In this document: positions 23,992 through 32,360 of the stretch, in pieces
Layout: every line of letters begins with the position of its first letter
How positions within the stretch are numbered: the first letter of the stretch is position 1
Origin: JAJKIV01 sp036274195
GTDB lineage: Bacteria > Gemmatimonadota > Gemmatimonadetes > Gemmatimonadales > Gemmatimonadaceae
Direction: 5' to 3'
Assembly: GCA_036274195.1 (NCBI GenBank)
Contig: DASUGD010000190.1
Span: forward strand, 1 to 64,000
Length of the DNA: 64,000 bases
Translations under genes and position numbers: made by a program
Notes under the pieces: model-generated
The model's database searches: none
Seen by the model: only the letters and a program-made list of their open reading frames with translations
What the model was told of the DNA's origin: nothing

Positions 23992-24773
23992 GCACGGAAC
24001 GCCACGACGATCACCACGGCGACCCGCGAGCGCCCGGTCATCTCGCGCGCGACGCGACGCCTCCCGAGCTGCGAGCAGGCGGCGACGATGCCGACGTCGG
24101 TGTCGTGATCGTCGCCGCCGGCTCGGGGAGTCGCGTGGGTGGCGGCGAGCTCAAACAGTTTCGATGGGTCGCTGGAAAGCCGATGCTGCTCCACAGCGTC
24201 CAGGCATTCCACGCGCGGCGCGACGTCGCGATGGTCGTCTGCGTGCTGCCGAAGGCGTTCGTCGGGGATCCGCCACCCTGGTTGTTTCAGTGCGACATCG
24301 ACCGGCTGCTCCTCTCCGTGGGCGGCCGCGAACGCACCGAATCCGTCGCGAACGGACTCGAGGACCTGCCTGACGAGGTCAAAGTCGTGCTGATTCACGA
24401 CGCCGCGCGTCCGTTCGTCAGCAACGCCACCATCGATCGGGTCATCGCGGAAGCACGGGCTGGCCGCGGCGCGATCGCGGCGCTGCCCGTCGTCGATACG
24501 CTCAAGGAAGTGGACGACGCTGGGCGCGTGGTGCGCACGGTGGAGCGAGCGACCCTGTGGCGAGCGCAGACGCCGCAGGGATTCCCGCGCGACCTGATCG
24601 AGCAGGCGCACGCGAGGGCGCGTGCGGAACGCGTGACCGCCACGGATGACGCCGCACTGTTCGAGCGACTCGGTCTGCCCGTCAGCGTCGTGCGCGGCAG
24701 TGAGCGTGCGATGAAGATCACCGACGAGGATGACTTCGCGCGCGCCGACGCGCTCTTCGCGGTGAACGAATGA
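23988..24773 (+). CDS. ispD: 2-C-methyl-D-erythritol 4-phosphate cytidylyltransferase
   Basis: Non-mevalonate isoprenoid pathway enzyme forming CDP-methylerythritol. The core has VVIVAAGSGSRVGGGELKQF (CTP-binding loop), LIHDAARPFVS, RAQTPQGF, and ATDDAALFE. The protein is 261 residues, longer than the usual ~230, because of a His/Asp-rich N-terminal extension of about 37 residues (HDDHHGDPRAPGHLARD). The GTG start overlaps radA's stop; a later start would lose the coupling but no better one is seen. No ispF follows. Confidence 0.93.
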   Translation: MSTERHDDHHGDPRAPGHLARDATPPELRAGGDDADVGVVIVAAGSGSRVGGGELKQFRWVAGKPMLLHSVQAFHARRDVAMVVCVLPKAFVGDPPPWLFQCDIDRLLLSVGGRERTESVANGLEDLPDEVKVVLIHDAARPFVSNATIDRVIAEARAGRGAIAALPVVDTLKEVDDAGRVVRTVERATLWRAQTPQGFPRDLIEQAHARARAERVTATDDAALFERLGLPVSVVRGSERAMKITDEDDFARADALFAVNE

Positions 24774-25444
24774 CACGCCCCGAGCCGAAAGCCGTTCCGT
24801 TCTGGTCCCCTGACGAAGTGGAAGCGGCGATCGGCGGGACGATCGTTCACCTGCAAGCCGGCGGCGTGCTCGCGTACCCGACGGAAACGGTGTACGGTTT
24901 CGGAGGCGCGGTGGACCACGATTCGGTGGAGCGTCTCGTGAAGCTCAAGCGGCGTCCGGGCGCGAAACCCTTTCTTCTGCTCATTTCGGCGAGCGATATG
25001 CTCACGCGACTCGGACTCCATCTGACGAGCTCCGCCGCGCGCATCGCCGCACGACACTGGCCCGGGCCCGTCACGCTCGTGCTGCCGGGCGGTGAGCGTC
25101 GTGTGCCGGCTCGATTGCGTGGACCCGAAGGCGGCATCGCAGTGCGGTGGACACCGCACCCCGGGCTCAGTCGGCTCATTCAGGCGTACGGTGATCCCAT
25201 CACGTCCACGAGCGCAAACCTGCCAGGGGTACCGCCAGCGATGTCTGCGACTGAAATTTTGCAGCAGTGGAGTGATGCGGTAACGCGCGGCAGGATCCGC
25301 GTGCTCGACGGCGGGCGTCTTCAGCCATCCAATCCATCGACCGTCATTGACTGTACGGGACCGCGACCGCGGGTGATACGCCCTGGCGCCGTGCCCGCGG
25401 CAACGTTGCGTGAGAGCGCACCAGATCTGATCGGAGACGTGTAA
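24770..25444 (+). CDS. L-threonylcarbamoyladenylate synthase (Sua5/TsaC family)
   Basis: Makes threonylcarbamoyl-AMP for the t6A modification of ANN-decoding tRNAs. The 224-residue protein has the YrdC domain signatures LAYPTETVYGFGG, LKRRPGAKPFLLL, WPGPVTLVLPG, VRWTPHPGLSRLI and ITSTSANLPG. It is TsaC-length with a slight extension, not the ~340-residue Sua5 form with an extra domain. Its start overlaps ispD (ATGA). It is followed by a YwlE-like phosphatase, as in Bacillus (ywlC-ywlE). Confidence 0.93.
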   Translation: MTRPEPKAVPFWSPDEVEAAIGGTIVHLQAGGVLAYPTETVYGFGGAVDHDSVERLVKLKRRPGAKPFLLLISASDMLTRLGLHLTSSAARIAARHWPGPVTLVLPGGERRVPARLRGPEGGIAVRWTPHPGLSRLIQAYGDPITSTSANLPGVPPAMSATEILQQWSDAVTRGRIRVLDGGRLQPSNPSTVIDCTGPRPRVIRPGAVPAATLRESAPDLIGDV

Positions 25445-25450
25445 CCGCGA

Positions 25451-25921
25451 ATGAAGATTCTGTTCATCTGCACGGGCAACACCTGCCGCAGCGCTCTTGC
25501 CGAGGGCATCGCGCGTCGCGAAGCGATCGAGCGCGGGCTCATTGACTTCGACGTCTCGAGCGCCGGCACGAGCGCGTGGAACGGATCGCCGGCATCGGAC
25601 GGAAGCCTTCTCGTCGCTCTCGAGCATGGGGTCGACCTCAGTGGACATCGCGCCCGCCAACTGTCGCGTGAGATCGTCATGGAGAACGATGTGATTCTCG
25701 CGATGGGGCCGCATCACCTCGAGCGCGCGGAGGCACTGGGTGGTGAAGGGAAATCGCATCTCCTGACGCACTACGCGGCCCACGGATCGAGCGATCGCGC
25801 GGTGAGCGACCCGTTCGGCGGTGACCTCGACGTCTATCGCGCGACGTACGAAGAGCTGGAGCAGGAGATCAAGCGGGTGTTCGACCGGATAGCGGCGGAG
25901 CAGGCGCCGGGCGCGTCGTGA
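25451..25921 (+). CDS. Low-molecular-weight protein phosphatase, YwlE (arginine) type
   Basis: The 156-residue phosphatase has the P-loop CTGNTCRSALAEG at residues 7-19 and the C-terminal general acid loop SDPFGGD. Thr in CTGNTCRS, in place of the Ile/Leu of tyrosine phosphatases, is the residue that gives Bacillus YwlE its phosphoarginine specificity, so arginine phosphatase is likely. No arginine kinase (McsB) gene lies in this window. It is co-transcribed with the tRNA t6A gene upstream and overlaps aroE (GTGA). Confidence 0.9.
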   Translation: MKILFICTGNTCRSALAEGIARREAIERGLIDFDVSSAGTSAWNGSPASDGSLLVALEHGVDLSGHRARQLSREIVMENDVILAMGPHHLERAEALGGEGKSHLLTHYAAHGSSDRAVSDPFGGDLDVYRATYEELEQEIKRVFDRIAAEQAPGAS

Positions 25922-26724
25922 CGCGGCTGCCGGGTCGGCTTGTTCTTCTCGGCCACCCGGTAGGTCATTCGCTGTCGCCCGCGTTCCAGAATGCCGCATT
26001 GCGGCACGCGGCGTTGCCGGTGCGGTACGAGCTGCTCGACGTCGCACCCGCTGCGCTCGATGCAACGCTCGACGCGCTCCTCGCGGAAAACGCGTGGGGA
26101 AACGTCACGATCCCGCACAAAGAGCACGTCGCGTCACGATGTGCGCGAGTGAGCGCGCTGGCCGAACGTGCGCGCGCGGTAAATACGTTCTGGATCGAGG
26201 ACGGCACGCTCGTCGGCGACAACACCGACGTCGGCGGATTTCGTGCGCTGCTCTGGGAGACGGCGCCGGATCTCGACCGCACGAAGCCGGTCGCTCTACT
26301 GGGAGCGGGCGGGTCGGCCGCCGCCGTGCTCACCGCGCTCGAACAGGATGCTTTCCAGGATGTGCGCGTCTACAGCCGGACCGAGGCCAGAGCGCTCGCG
26401 TTATGCGAGCGTTTCCCGAGGGCGCACACGGTCGGTGACGGCGCGGCCGCTGTTCACGGCGCGACGCTCGTGATCAATGCCACGCCGAGCGGTCTCGACG
26501 ATTCAGCCATGCCAATCGACGCCGAATTGCTCGATCCCTCGGCCGTCGTTCTCGACCTCGTCGTGGGCCGCAACGAAACCCCACTGATACGCGCGGCCCG
26601 CGCGCTGGGCCATCGCGCCGCCGGCGGCCTAACGATGCTGATCGAGCAGGGCGCGCTCGCGTTCGAGCGGTGGTTCGGCACACCGCCCGACCGCAGCGTC
26701 ATGCGTCGGGCGGTCGTGCGCTGA
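25918..26724 (+). CDS. aroE: Shikimate dehydrogenase
   Basis: NADPH-dependent reduction of 3-dehydroshikimate in aromatic amino-acid synthesis. The 268-residue protein has the shikimate-binding LGHPVGHSLSPAFQNAAL, the catalytic Lys in NVTIPHKEHV, DNTDVGGFRALL, and the nucleotide loop LLGAGGSAAAVLTAL. It begins GTG at 25918, overlapping the phosphatase stop. Confidence 0.96.
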   Translation: MTRLPGRLVLLGHPVGHSLSPAFQNAALRHAALPVRYELLDVAPAALDATLDALLAENAWGNVTIPHKEHVASRCARVSALAERARAVNTFWIEDGTLVGDNTDVGGFRALLWETAPDLDRTKPVALLGAGGSAAAVLTALEQDAFQDVRVYSRTEARALALCERFPRAHTVGDGAAAVHGATLVINATPSGLDDSAMPIDAELLDPSAVVLDLVVGRNETPLIRAARALGHRAAGGLTMLIEQGALAFERWFGTPPDRSVMRRAVVR

Positions 26725-26728
26725 CTCC

Positions 26729-27529
26729 ATGTTCCTGCCGCGGCCGTTTTCGATCTCGTCCATGCGTGCGGTGGGGGCGCTACGGCCGCTGCGCAGTGTG
26801 GCGGCCGGCATCGCCGATCTCCTCCTGCCACGGGTGTGTGTCGTCTGCGAATGTCCACTCGCGCCCCGCGAGCGCGGCGTCGTCTGCGGTCGGTGCTGGA
26901 CGCGTCTCGACGCGCTGCCTCACCCGCAGTGTACGCGATGCGGGCACCCGCACTTGAGGCACAGGTGTCGGTGGTGTGACCTGCTTCCGCCGTTCGTTCG
27001 CGCCGTGCGGTCGGTGTGCTGGGTGCCGAGCGGCGCCGGCGGCGCCATTGTCCACGCGCTCAAGTATGACGGCTGGCGAGCGGCGGCCGAGGGCCTGGCT
27101 GAGCGCATGTCGCGACTCGCATGGCCGATCGACGTCGTTGAAGAGCGAACGGCGCTGGTTCCGGTTCCCCTGTCGCAGGCGAAGCTCCGTGAACGCGGGT
27201 TCAACCAGAGCGAGCTGATTGCCCGCGCGCTCGCGTCGCGATGGCAGATACCGGTGTGGACCGACCTCATGTCACGCCAGCGAAACACGGAGACCCAGAC
27301 GCGCCTCACCCCAGCGGACCGCTTGCGCAACGTGGCCGGGGCATTCGATGTTTCGTCGTCCGTGTCGACGCGACTCCGTGGCGCGCACCTCGTGCTCGTC
27401 GATGACGTCGTCACGACGGCCGCGACATTGAACGCGTGTGCGGAAACCCTGATGCAAGGCGGCGCTCGCATCATCAGTTATGTCACCTTCGGCCGCGCTC
27501 GCTCAGCGAGTGACCGGCCGCTTTCGTGA
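26729..27529 (+). CDS. comF: ComF family phosphoribosyltransferase-like protein
   Basis: ComF/GntX family, needed for DNA uptake in naturally competent species but also found elsewhere. The 266-residue protein has an N-terminal double zinc ribbon (CVVCECPLAPRERGVVCGRC and CTRCGHPHLRHRCRWC) and a C-terminal type I PRT domain with LVLVDDVVTTAATLNACAETL. It is 4 bases downstream of aroE. Competence is not implied by this gene alone. Confidence 0.92.
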   Translation: MFLPRPFSISSMRAVGALRPLRSVAAGIADLLLPRVCVVCECPLAPRERGVVCGRCWTRLDALPHPQCTRCGHPHLRHRCRWCDLLPPFVRAVRSVCWVPSGAGGAIVHALKYDGWRAAAEGLAERMSRLAWPIDVVEERTALVPVPLSQAKLRERGFNQSELIARALASRWQIPVWTDLMSRQRNTETQTRLTPADRLRNVAGAFDVSSSVSTRLRGAHLVLVDDVVTTAATLNACAETLMQGGARIISYVTFGRARSASDRPLS

Positions 27530-27541
27530 GGAAGATCGGAA

Positions 27542-28552
27542 ATGGCGATTCGGGTTGGTATCAACGGCTTCGGCAGGATCGGGCGGCAGGTGGTGCGGGC
27601 CGCGAAAGAGCAGGGCGTCGCGGACCTCGATTTCGTCGCGGTCAACGACCTCACTGACACCAAGACGCTCGCACATCTCTTCAAGTACGACTCCGTCCAT
27701 CGCACGTACGAGGGCGAGGTCACCACGTCGGCGAACGGCATCTGCGTCGACGGCGACGAAGTTCGTGTCTTCGCCGAGAAGGATCCCGCGGCGCTGCCGT
27801 GGAAGGACCTCGGGGTCGACATCGTGCTCGAATCGACGGGCCGCTTCACCAAGGCCGAGGACGCGGCGAAGCACATCAAGGGTGGCGCCAGGAAAGTCAT
27901 CATCTCCGCCCCGGCGAAGGGTGAGGACATCACCATCGTGATGGGTGTGAACAGCGACAAGTACGACAACGCCAAGCACCACATCGTGTCGAACGCGTCG
28001 TGCACCACCAATTGTCTCGTGCCGATGGTGAAGGTCGTGCGCGATGCCTTTGGGTTCCGCCACGGGTCGATGGTGACCATTCACAGCTACACCAACGACC
28101 AGAACATCCTCGACCTGCCGCACAAGGACCTGCGCCGGGCACGCGCGGCAGCGCTCTCGATCATTCCGACGACGACGGGCGCGGCCAAGGCAACGTCGCT
28201 CGTGATCCCCGAGGTGAAGGGCAAGATCGACGGGATCGCGATCCGCGTTCCGACGCCTGACGTCTCGCTCACCGACCTCGCCGCCGAAGTCGATCGTCCG
28301 GTCACCGTCGAGGAAGTGAACGCCGCCTTCAAGGCAGCGGCTGAAGGACCGATGCAGGGCATCCTCGCGTACTCGAGCGAGGAGCTCGTATCCGCCGACT
28401 ACATCGGCAACCCTCACTCCTGCATCCTCGACGCGAAGAGCACGAATGTCGTGGATGGCACGCTTGTGAAGGTCTCCGGCTGGTACGACAACGAGTGGGG
28501 CTACGCGTCGCGCTGCGTGGATCTCATTCGGTTCATGGGAGCGCGGCTCTAA
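27542..28552 (+). CDS. gapA: Glyceraldehyde-3-phosphate dehydrogenase
   Basis: NAD-dependent glycolytic oxidation of glyceraldehyde-3-phosphate. The 336-residue protein has GINGFGRIGRQVVR, the catalytic Cys in SNASCTTNCLVPM (about residue 155), HSYTNDQ, and the C-terminal WYDNEWGYASRCVDLI. It begins the gapA-pgk-tpiA-secG group, covering three consecutive glycolytic steps, and is separated from pgk by half of a heptamer repeat element. Confidence 0.97.
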   Translation: MAIRVGINGFGRIGRQVVRAAKEQGVADLDFVAVNDLTDTKTLAHLFKYDSVHRTYEGEVTTSANGICVDGDEVRVFAEKDPAALPWKDLGVDIVLESTGRFTKAEDAAKHIKGGARKVIISAPAKGEDITIVMGVNSDKYDNAKHHIVSNASCTTNCLVPMVKVVRDAFGFRHGSMVTIHSYTNDQNILDLPHKDLRRARAAALSIIPTTTGAAKATSLVIPEVKGKIDGIAIRVPTPDVSLTDLAAEVDRPVTVEEVNAAFKAAAEGPMQGILAYSSEELVSADYIGNPHSCILDAKSTNVVDGTLVKVSGWYDNEWGYASRCVDLIRFMGARL

Positions 28553-28562
28553 GCGCCGCCCG

Positions 28563-28597
28563 CCAGCCATCAGCCATCAGCCATCAGCTCAAACGGC
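28563..28597. repeat. Half copy of the GCCATCA heptamer element in the pgk leader
   Basis: Three consecutive GCCATCA units followed by GCTCAAACGGCG, matching the left half of the elements at 3002 and 38170. The right array is missing. The copy runs straight into the GTG start of pgk and takes up the place of its ribosome-binding site. Confidence 0.85.
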
Positions 28598-29803
28598 GTG
28601 ATCTCCAAACGAACCATCCGCGATCTCAGTGACGCCGAAGTGCGCGGGAAGCGCGCGCTCGTGCGCGTCGATTTCAACGTGCCGCTCGACGAGAGCGGCA
28701 ACGTCTCCGACGACACACGAATTCGCGCGGCGCTTCCCACCATCGAAGCGCTCGCGAGTCGCGGCGCCCGGGTGGTACTGCTTTCTCACCTCGGCCGACC
28801 GAAAGGCGGAAAGCCCGAGCCAAAATATTCGCTGGCGCCCGTCGCCAAGCGTCTCGGCGAGTTGACGTCACGTCCCGTGCGGTTCGTTGCGGCGCTCGAC
28901 GGAGAAGACGCTGTGGCCGCGACTCGCGAGCTCGGGGACGGCGAGATCCTGCTCCTCGAGAACACGCGGTTCAACGCGGGCGAAGAAAAGAACGACGACG
29001 CGCTCGCGAGGGCGCTCGCGCGGCTCGGCGATCTCTATGTGAACGACGCGTTCGGTGCGGCGCATCGTGCACACTCGTCCACTGCGGGCGTCGCCAAATA
29101 TCTGCGCCCCGCCGTCGCAGGGCTCCTGATGGAGAAGGAGCTCGAGTACCTTGGCTCGGCCCTCGCCAATCCGCAGCGGCCGTTCATCGCGATCCTCGGC
29201 GGCGCCAAGATCTCGGGCAAGATCGACGTCATCGAGTCGCTCTTGCCGAAGGTGGACGGCCTCCTGATCGGCGGTGCGATGGCGAATACCTTCTACAAGG
29301 CGATGGGCCTCGAGACCGGAAAGTCACTGGTGGAGCCTGACCGTGTCGAGCTCGCCAAATCGTTGTTGGATCGCGCCGGATTCCGCCTCACGCTTCCGCA
29401 CGACGCCATCGTGGCTCCGTCGCTGGAGCAGGCTGCCAGCGCGCACGCCGTCCGCCGCGACGCCATCCCGCCTAACGAAGCGATGTTCGACATCGGGCCC
29501 GACACGACACGATCGTACGCGCGTGCGATCGCGACCGCCAAGACGGTCGTGTGGAACGGCCCGATGGGCGTCTTCGAGACCCCGCCGTTCGATGCGGGCA
29601 CACGTGCCGTCGCACAGGCCATGGCCGACGCAACGAGCAAGGGAGCCACGACGATCGTCGGCGGCGGAGATTCCGCCGCCGCGGTGGCCGAGGCAGGCCT
29701 CGAGGCCCGGATGAGCCACGTGTCCACGGGCGGGGGCGCGTCACTGGAGTTCCTGGAAGGGAAACCGTTACCAGGCGTGGAAGCCCTGGAGGACCGCCGG
29801 TGA
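28598..29803 (+). CDS. pgk: Phosphoglycerate kinase
   Basis: ATP-generating step of glycolysis from 1,3-bisphosphoglycerate. The 401-residue protein has RVDFNVPLDESGNVSDDTRI, LLSHLGRPKGGKPE, ILGGAKISGKIDVIESLL, and the nucleotide-binding GGGDSAAAVAEAG with SHVSTGGGASLEFLEG at the end. The GTG at 28598 is directly preceded by a repeat, with no Shine-Dalgarno seen. Its TGA overlaps the tpiA ATG by one base. Confidence 0.97.
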   Translation: MISKRTIRDLSDAEVRGKRALVRVDFNVPLDESGNVSDDTRIRAALPTIEALASRGARVVLLSHLGRPKGGKPEPKYSLAPVAKRLGELTSRPVRFVAALDGEDAVAATRELGDGEILLLENTRFNAGEEKNDDALARALARLGDLYVNDAFGAAHRAHSSTAGVAKYLRPAVAGLLMEKELEYLGSALANPQRPFIAILGGAKISGKIDVIESLLPKVDGLLIGGAMANTFYKAMGLETGKSLVEPDRVELAKSLLDRAGFRLTLPHDAIVAPSLEQAASAHAVRRDAIPPNEAMFDIGPDTTRSYARAIATAKTVVWNGPMGVFETPPFDAGTRAVAQAMADATSKGATTIVGGGDSAAAVAEAGLEARMSHVSTGGGASLEFLEGKPLPGVEALEDRR

Positions 29804-30555
29804 TGCTCCGCAAGCCGGTGTTCGCCGCCAACTGGAAGATGAACCACGGCCCGACCGACGCGAAGGCATTTCTGCGCACGTTCCTCGTGCACTATGCCCG
29901 ACGCGCGGACCGCACGGTGGCGTTCTTTCCTCCCACGCTGACGTTGCACGCGGTGACCGACGCGCTTCGCGACCGCTCGGACATCCTCGTCGGCGTGCAG
30001 AACGTTCATTGGGAACCCAAGGGAGCCTTCACCGGCGAGGTGTCGGCGCCCATCGCGCGTGATGCGGGCGCGCGACTCGTGCTCGTCGGGCACTCGGAGC
30101 GACGCCACATCTTCGGCGAGACCGACGAGCAGACGGGCCTCAAATGCGCGGCGGTGGCCGGCGCGGGCCTCGTGCCGGTGCTCTGCGTCGGCGAGAAGCT
30201 CGAGGAGCGCGAACGAGGCACCGAAGAGGCGGTGGTAGTGAGGCAACTGCGCGCCGGCTTCGCGCGCTTGCAGCCCGCACAGATCGCGACGGCGCTCGTG
30301 GCCTACGAGCCCGTGTGGGCGATCGGGACGGGGCGCACAGCATCGCCCGGCGACGCGTCCGCGATGCACGGCGTGGTGCGTCGTGTATTGAAGGAGCTCG
30401 CCGGCGAGCGCGCCGCCCACATCCCGGTTCTCTATGGCGGGAGCGTGAGCCGCGGCAACGTCGCCGAGTTGATCAGAGCGCCCGAGGTGGACGGGGTTCT
30501 CGTGGGTGGAGCGAGCCTCGACGCGGACGGGTGGGCGACGATCGTGCGCGCCTGA
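29803..30555 (+). CDS. tpiA: Triosephosphate isomerase
   Basis: Interconverts dihydroxyacetone phosphate and glyceraldehyde-3-phosphate. The 250-residue TIM barrel has Lys in FAANWKMNHG, the electrophile His in LVGHSERRHIFGE, the catalytic Glu in AYEPVWAIGTGRTASP, and phosphate-binding YGGSVSRGN and LVGGASL. Starts at ATG 29803 in a TGATG overlap with pgk. Confidence 0.97.
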   Translation: MLRKPVFAANWKMNHGPTDAKAFLRTFLVHYARRADRTVAFFPPTLTLHAVTDALRDRSDILVGVQNVHWEPKGAFTGEVSAPIARDAGARLVLVGHSERRHIFGETDEQTGLKCAAVAGAGLVPVLCVGEKLEERERGTEEAVVVRQLRAGFARLQPAQIATALVAYEPVWAIGTGRTASPGDASAMHGVVRRVLKELAGERAAHIPVLYGGSVSRGNVAELIRAPEVDGVLVGGASLDADGWATIVRA

Positions 30556-30592
30556 AACGCCGGCGGCGGCGAAACCCAAGTCTCACCGCGGG

Positions 30593-30622
30593 TTGACCCA
30601 CCCGGCTCACGCCAGCGATATT
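30593..30622 (+). promoter_or_regulatory. Possible promoter of secG
   Basis: TTGACC (30593-30598), an 18-bp spacer and GATATT (30617-30622), about 40 bases before secG. The -10 is weaker than others in the window. Confidence 0.45.
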
Positions 30623-30662
30623 ACGCGGCTGCATTTTTCCATCGTCCAGCCCCGCTCACGCA

Positions 30663-31079
30663 ATGCTGTACACGTTCCTCGTCATTCTGCTGATTCTCGA
30701 CAGCATCATTCTCATCGCCGCGATCCTGCTTCAGAGCGGAAAGGGCGGGGGACTCGCCGCGAGCTTCGGCGGCGCGACGTCGGCTGCCGATTCGTTCATC
30801 GGAACTCGTCAGGCTGGCAACCTGCTCACGAAGGCAAGCTGGTGGTGCGGCGGCATCTTCCTGCTGCTGGCGTTCGTTCTTCAGATCGCCTCTACCCGCA
30901 GTCGCGTACCGGCTTCAGTGCTCGACAAGCCGTTGACGAACGTCCCGATTGCACCCGTCGCGCCGACGCAGAAGTCCAACCCGGCGGTTCCGCTCGAGGC
31001 AGCGCCGAAGACCCCGGCACAGACCGCTCCGCCTACGACGCCGGCGCCCGCCCCCAAGGGTACACAGCCCAAGCAGTAA
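30663..31079 (+). CDS. secG: Preprotein translocase subunit SecG
   Basis: Accessory membrane subunit of the SecYEG protein channel. The 138-residue protein has two transmembrane segments (residues 3-22 and 58-76) flanking the diagnostic cytoplasmic loop LLQSGKGGGLAASFGG. The C-terminal ~50 residues are a Pro/Ala/Thr-rich tail, longer than in E. coli. It lies after tpiA, as in many bacteria. Confidence 0.94.
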   Translation: MLYTFLVILLILDSIILIAAILLQSGKGGGLAASFGGATSAADSFIGTRQAGNLLTKASWWCGGIFLLLAFVLQIASTRSRVPASVLDKPLTNVPIAPVAPTQKSNPAVPLEAAPKTPAQTAPPTTPAPAPKGTQPKQ

Positions 31080-31088
31080 CGCTCACCG

Positions 31089-32204
31089 GTGACCGACCAG
31101 CGCTCCCTCCCAGGGTTCCTCCTCCTCGAGGACGGAACCCTTTTTCGCGGCCGGCTCGACCGCGCAATGGCCCCCGCGGTTGCCGAAGTCGTGTTCACGA
31201 CGAACATGACTGGATACCAGGAGGTCTACACCGACCCATCGTATCAGGGCCAGATCGTCGTAATGACCGCGCCGATGATCGGGAATTACGGCATCAACAC
31301 CGAAGACCCGGAATCCGGTGCGCCGCAGGTCGCGGGTGTCGTGCTGCGCGAGCTGTCTCGGAGCTACTCGAACTGGCGGGCATCGGGTGACCTCCGGAGC
31401 TGGCTCGCCGCCGCGAATGTTCCAATTCTCGAAGGCGTTGACACACGGCGGTTGACGCGACACCTCAGGTCCGTTGGCGTGATGCGTGGGGTGATCGGCG
31501 TCGGGGATGAGCCCAACGATGAGGCGCGGGCCGCTCTCGACGCGTGCCCGAGCATGGAGGGCCTCGATCTCGCGTCGCGCGTTTCCACGAAGTCCGAGTA
31601 CGCGTGGGGCGACCCTCGCGCGAGCACGCACATCATCGCGTACGACTACGGGATCAAGCGCAACATCCTGCGTCTGTTCGAGGCGGAGGGATGCCGCGTG
31701 ACGGTCGTCCCCGCAACGACGCCGCACGGCGAGGTGCTCGAGCGTTCACCGGATGGCGTGTTTCTCAGCAACGGCCCGGGCGATCCGGCCGCCGTCGACT
31801 ACGCGCCGGCAACCATTCGCGGCATAGCCGCCGCAGGCGTCCCGTTATTCGGGATCTGCCTCGGCCACCAGTTGCTCGGCCTCACGTTTGGCGGTGAGAC
31901 CGTCAAGATGCCGTACGGGCATCGGGGTGGGAATCATCCGGTGAAGGAGCTGACCACCGGGCGCGTCCTGATCACATCGCAGAATCACGGGTTTGCGGTT
32001 CGGGGTGACGAACACGGAGTTCCTGGTGCGCCGGCGCTGGAGGTGACGCACGTGAATCTCAACGACGGAACGGTCGAGGGACTGAAGCATCGCGACCAGC
32101 CGATCTTTGCCGTGCAGTACCATCCCGAAGCCGCTCCCGGCCCGCACGACGCGCGACCCTTGTTTCACGAGTTCATGGAGACCGTCCGGAAGACAAGCGT
32201 CTAG
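31089..32204 (+). CDS. carA: Carbamoyl-phosphate synthase small subunit
   Basis: Glutaminase subunit supplying ammonia for carbamoyl phosphate in arginine and pyrimidine synthesis. The 371-residue protein has the N-terminal CarA domain (LEDGTLFRGRLDR ... TNMTGYQEVYTDPSYQGQIV) and a class I amidotransferase domain with the nucleophile in FGICLGHQLLGL and the His/Glu pair in QYHPEAAPGPHD. It starts at GTG 31089, 9 bases after secG. The large subunit carB is not adjacent. Confidence 0.96.
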   Translation: MTDQRSLPGFLLLEDGTLFRGRLDRAMAPAVAEVVFTTNMTGYQEVYTDPSYQGQIVVMTAPMIGNYGINTEDPESGAPQVAGVVLRELSRSYSNWRASGDLRSWLAAANVPILEGVDTRRLTRHLRSVGVMRGVIGVGDEPNDEARAALDACPSMEGLDLASRVSTKSEYAWGDPRASTHIIAYDYGIKRNILRLFEAEGCRVTVVPATTPHGEVLERSPDGVFLSNGPGDPAAVDYAPATIRGIAAAGVPLFGICLGHQLLGLTFGGETVKMPYGHRGGNHPVKELTTGRVLITSQNHGFAVRGDEHGVPGAPALEVTHVNLNDGTVEGLKHRDQPIFAVQYHPEAAPGPHDARPLFHEFMETVRKTSV

Positions 32205-32209
32205 CCGTT

Positions 32210-32252
32210 GGAGCGAACCCGTCCGGCGTTGCCGAATGCCGGGTCCGGCTCC
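32210..32252 (+). terminator. Hairpin after carA
   Basis: GGAGC/GCTCC and ACCCG/CGGGT form a two-part stem with a small internal loop, closed by an inner GGC/GCC, starting 6 bases after the carA stop. No T-run follows. Confidence 0.45.
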
Positions 32253-32263
32253 TTCGACCAGGC

Positions 32264-32279
32264 TGGCTCAAGTGAGCCA
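32264..32279. promoter_or_regulatory. 16-bp palindrome upstream of the HU gene promoter
   Basis: TGGCTCA-AG-TGAGCCA is an exact inverted repeat ending 5 bases before the -35 of the HU promoter. Its position suits an activator or autoregulatory site. Confidence 0.45.
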
Positions 32280-32284
32280 AGCGC

Positions 32285-32313
32285 TTGACACACAATGGTT
32301 AACGGTCTAGTTT
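32285..32313 (+). promoter_or_regulatory. Promoter of the HU-like gene
   Basis: Consensus TTGACA (32285-32290), a 17-bp spacer and TAGTTT (32308-32313). The expected transcript start near 32320 leaves a leader of about 40 nt. Confidence 0.7.
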
Positions 32314-32360
32314 CGAGCCGTTGATCGAGTGTCCCTACGAGTCTCTGTCGAGGCCCATCA

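Noticed and set aside
29293..30579. Antisense open frame of over 420 codons across pgk and tpiA
   Set aside because: It spans two conserved glycolytic genes and encodes no recognisable domain; GC-rich third positions explain its length.
31089..32204. carA without adjacent carB as a broken operon
   Set aside because: Split carA and carB are common in many phyla and the CarA protein is complete.
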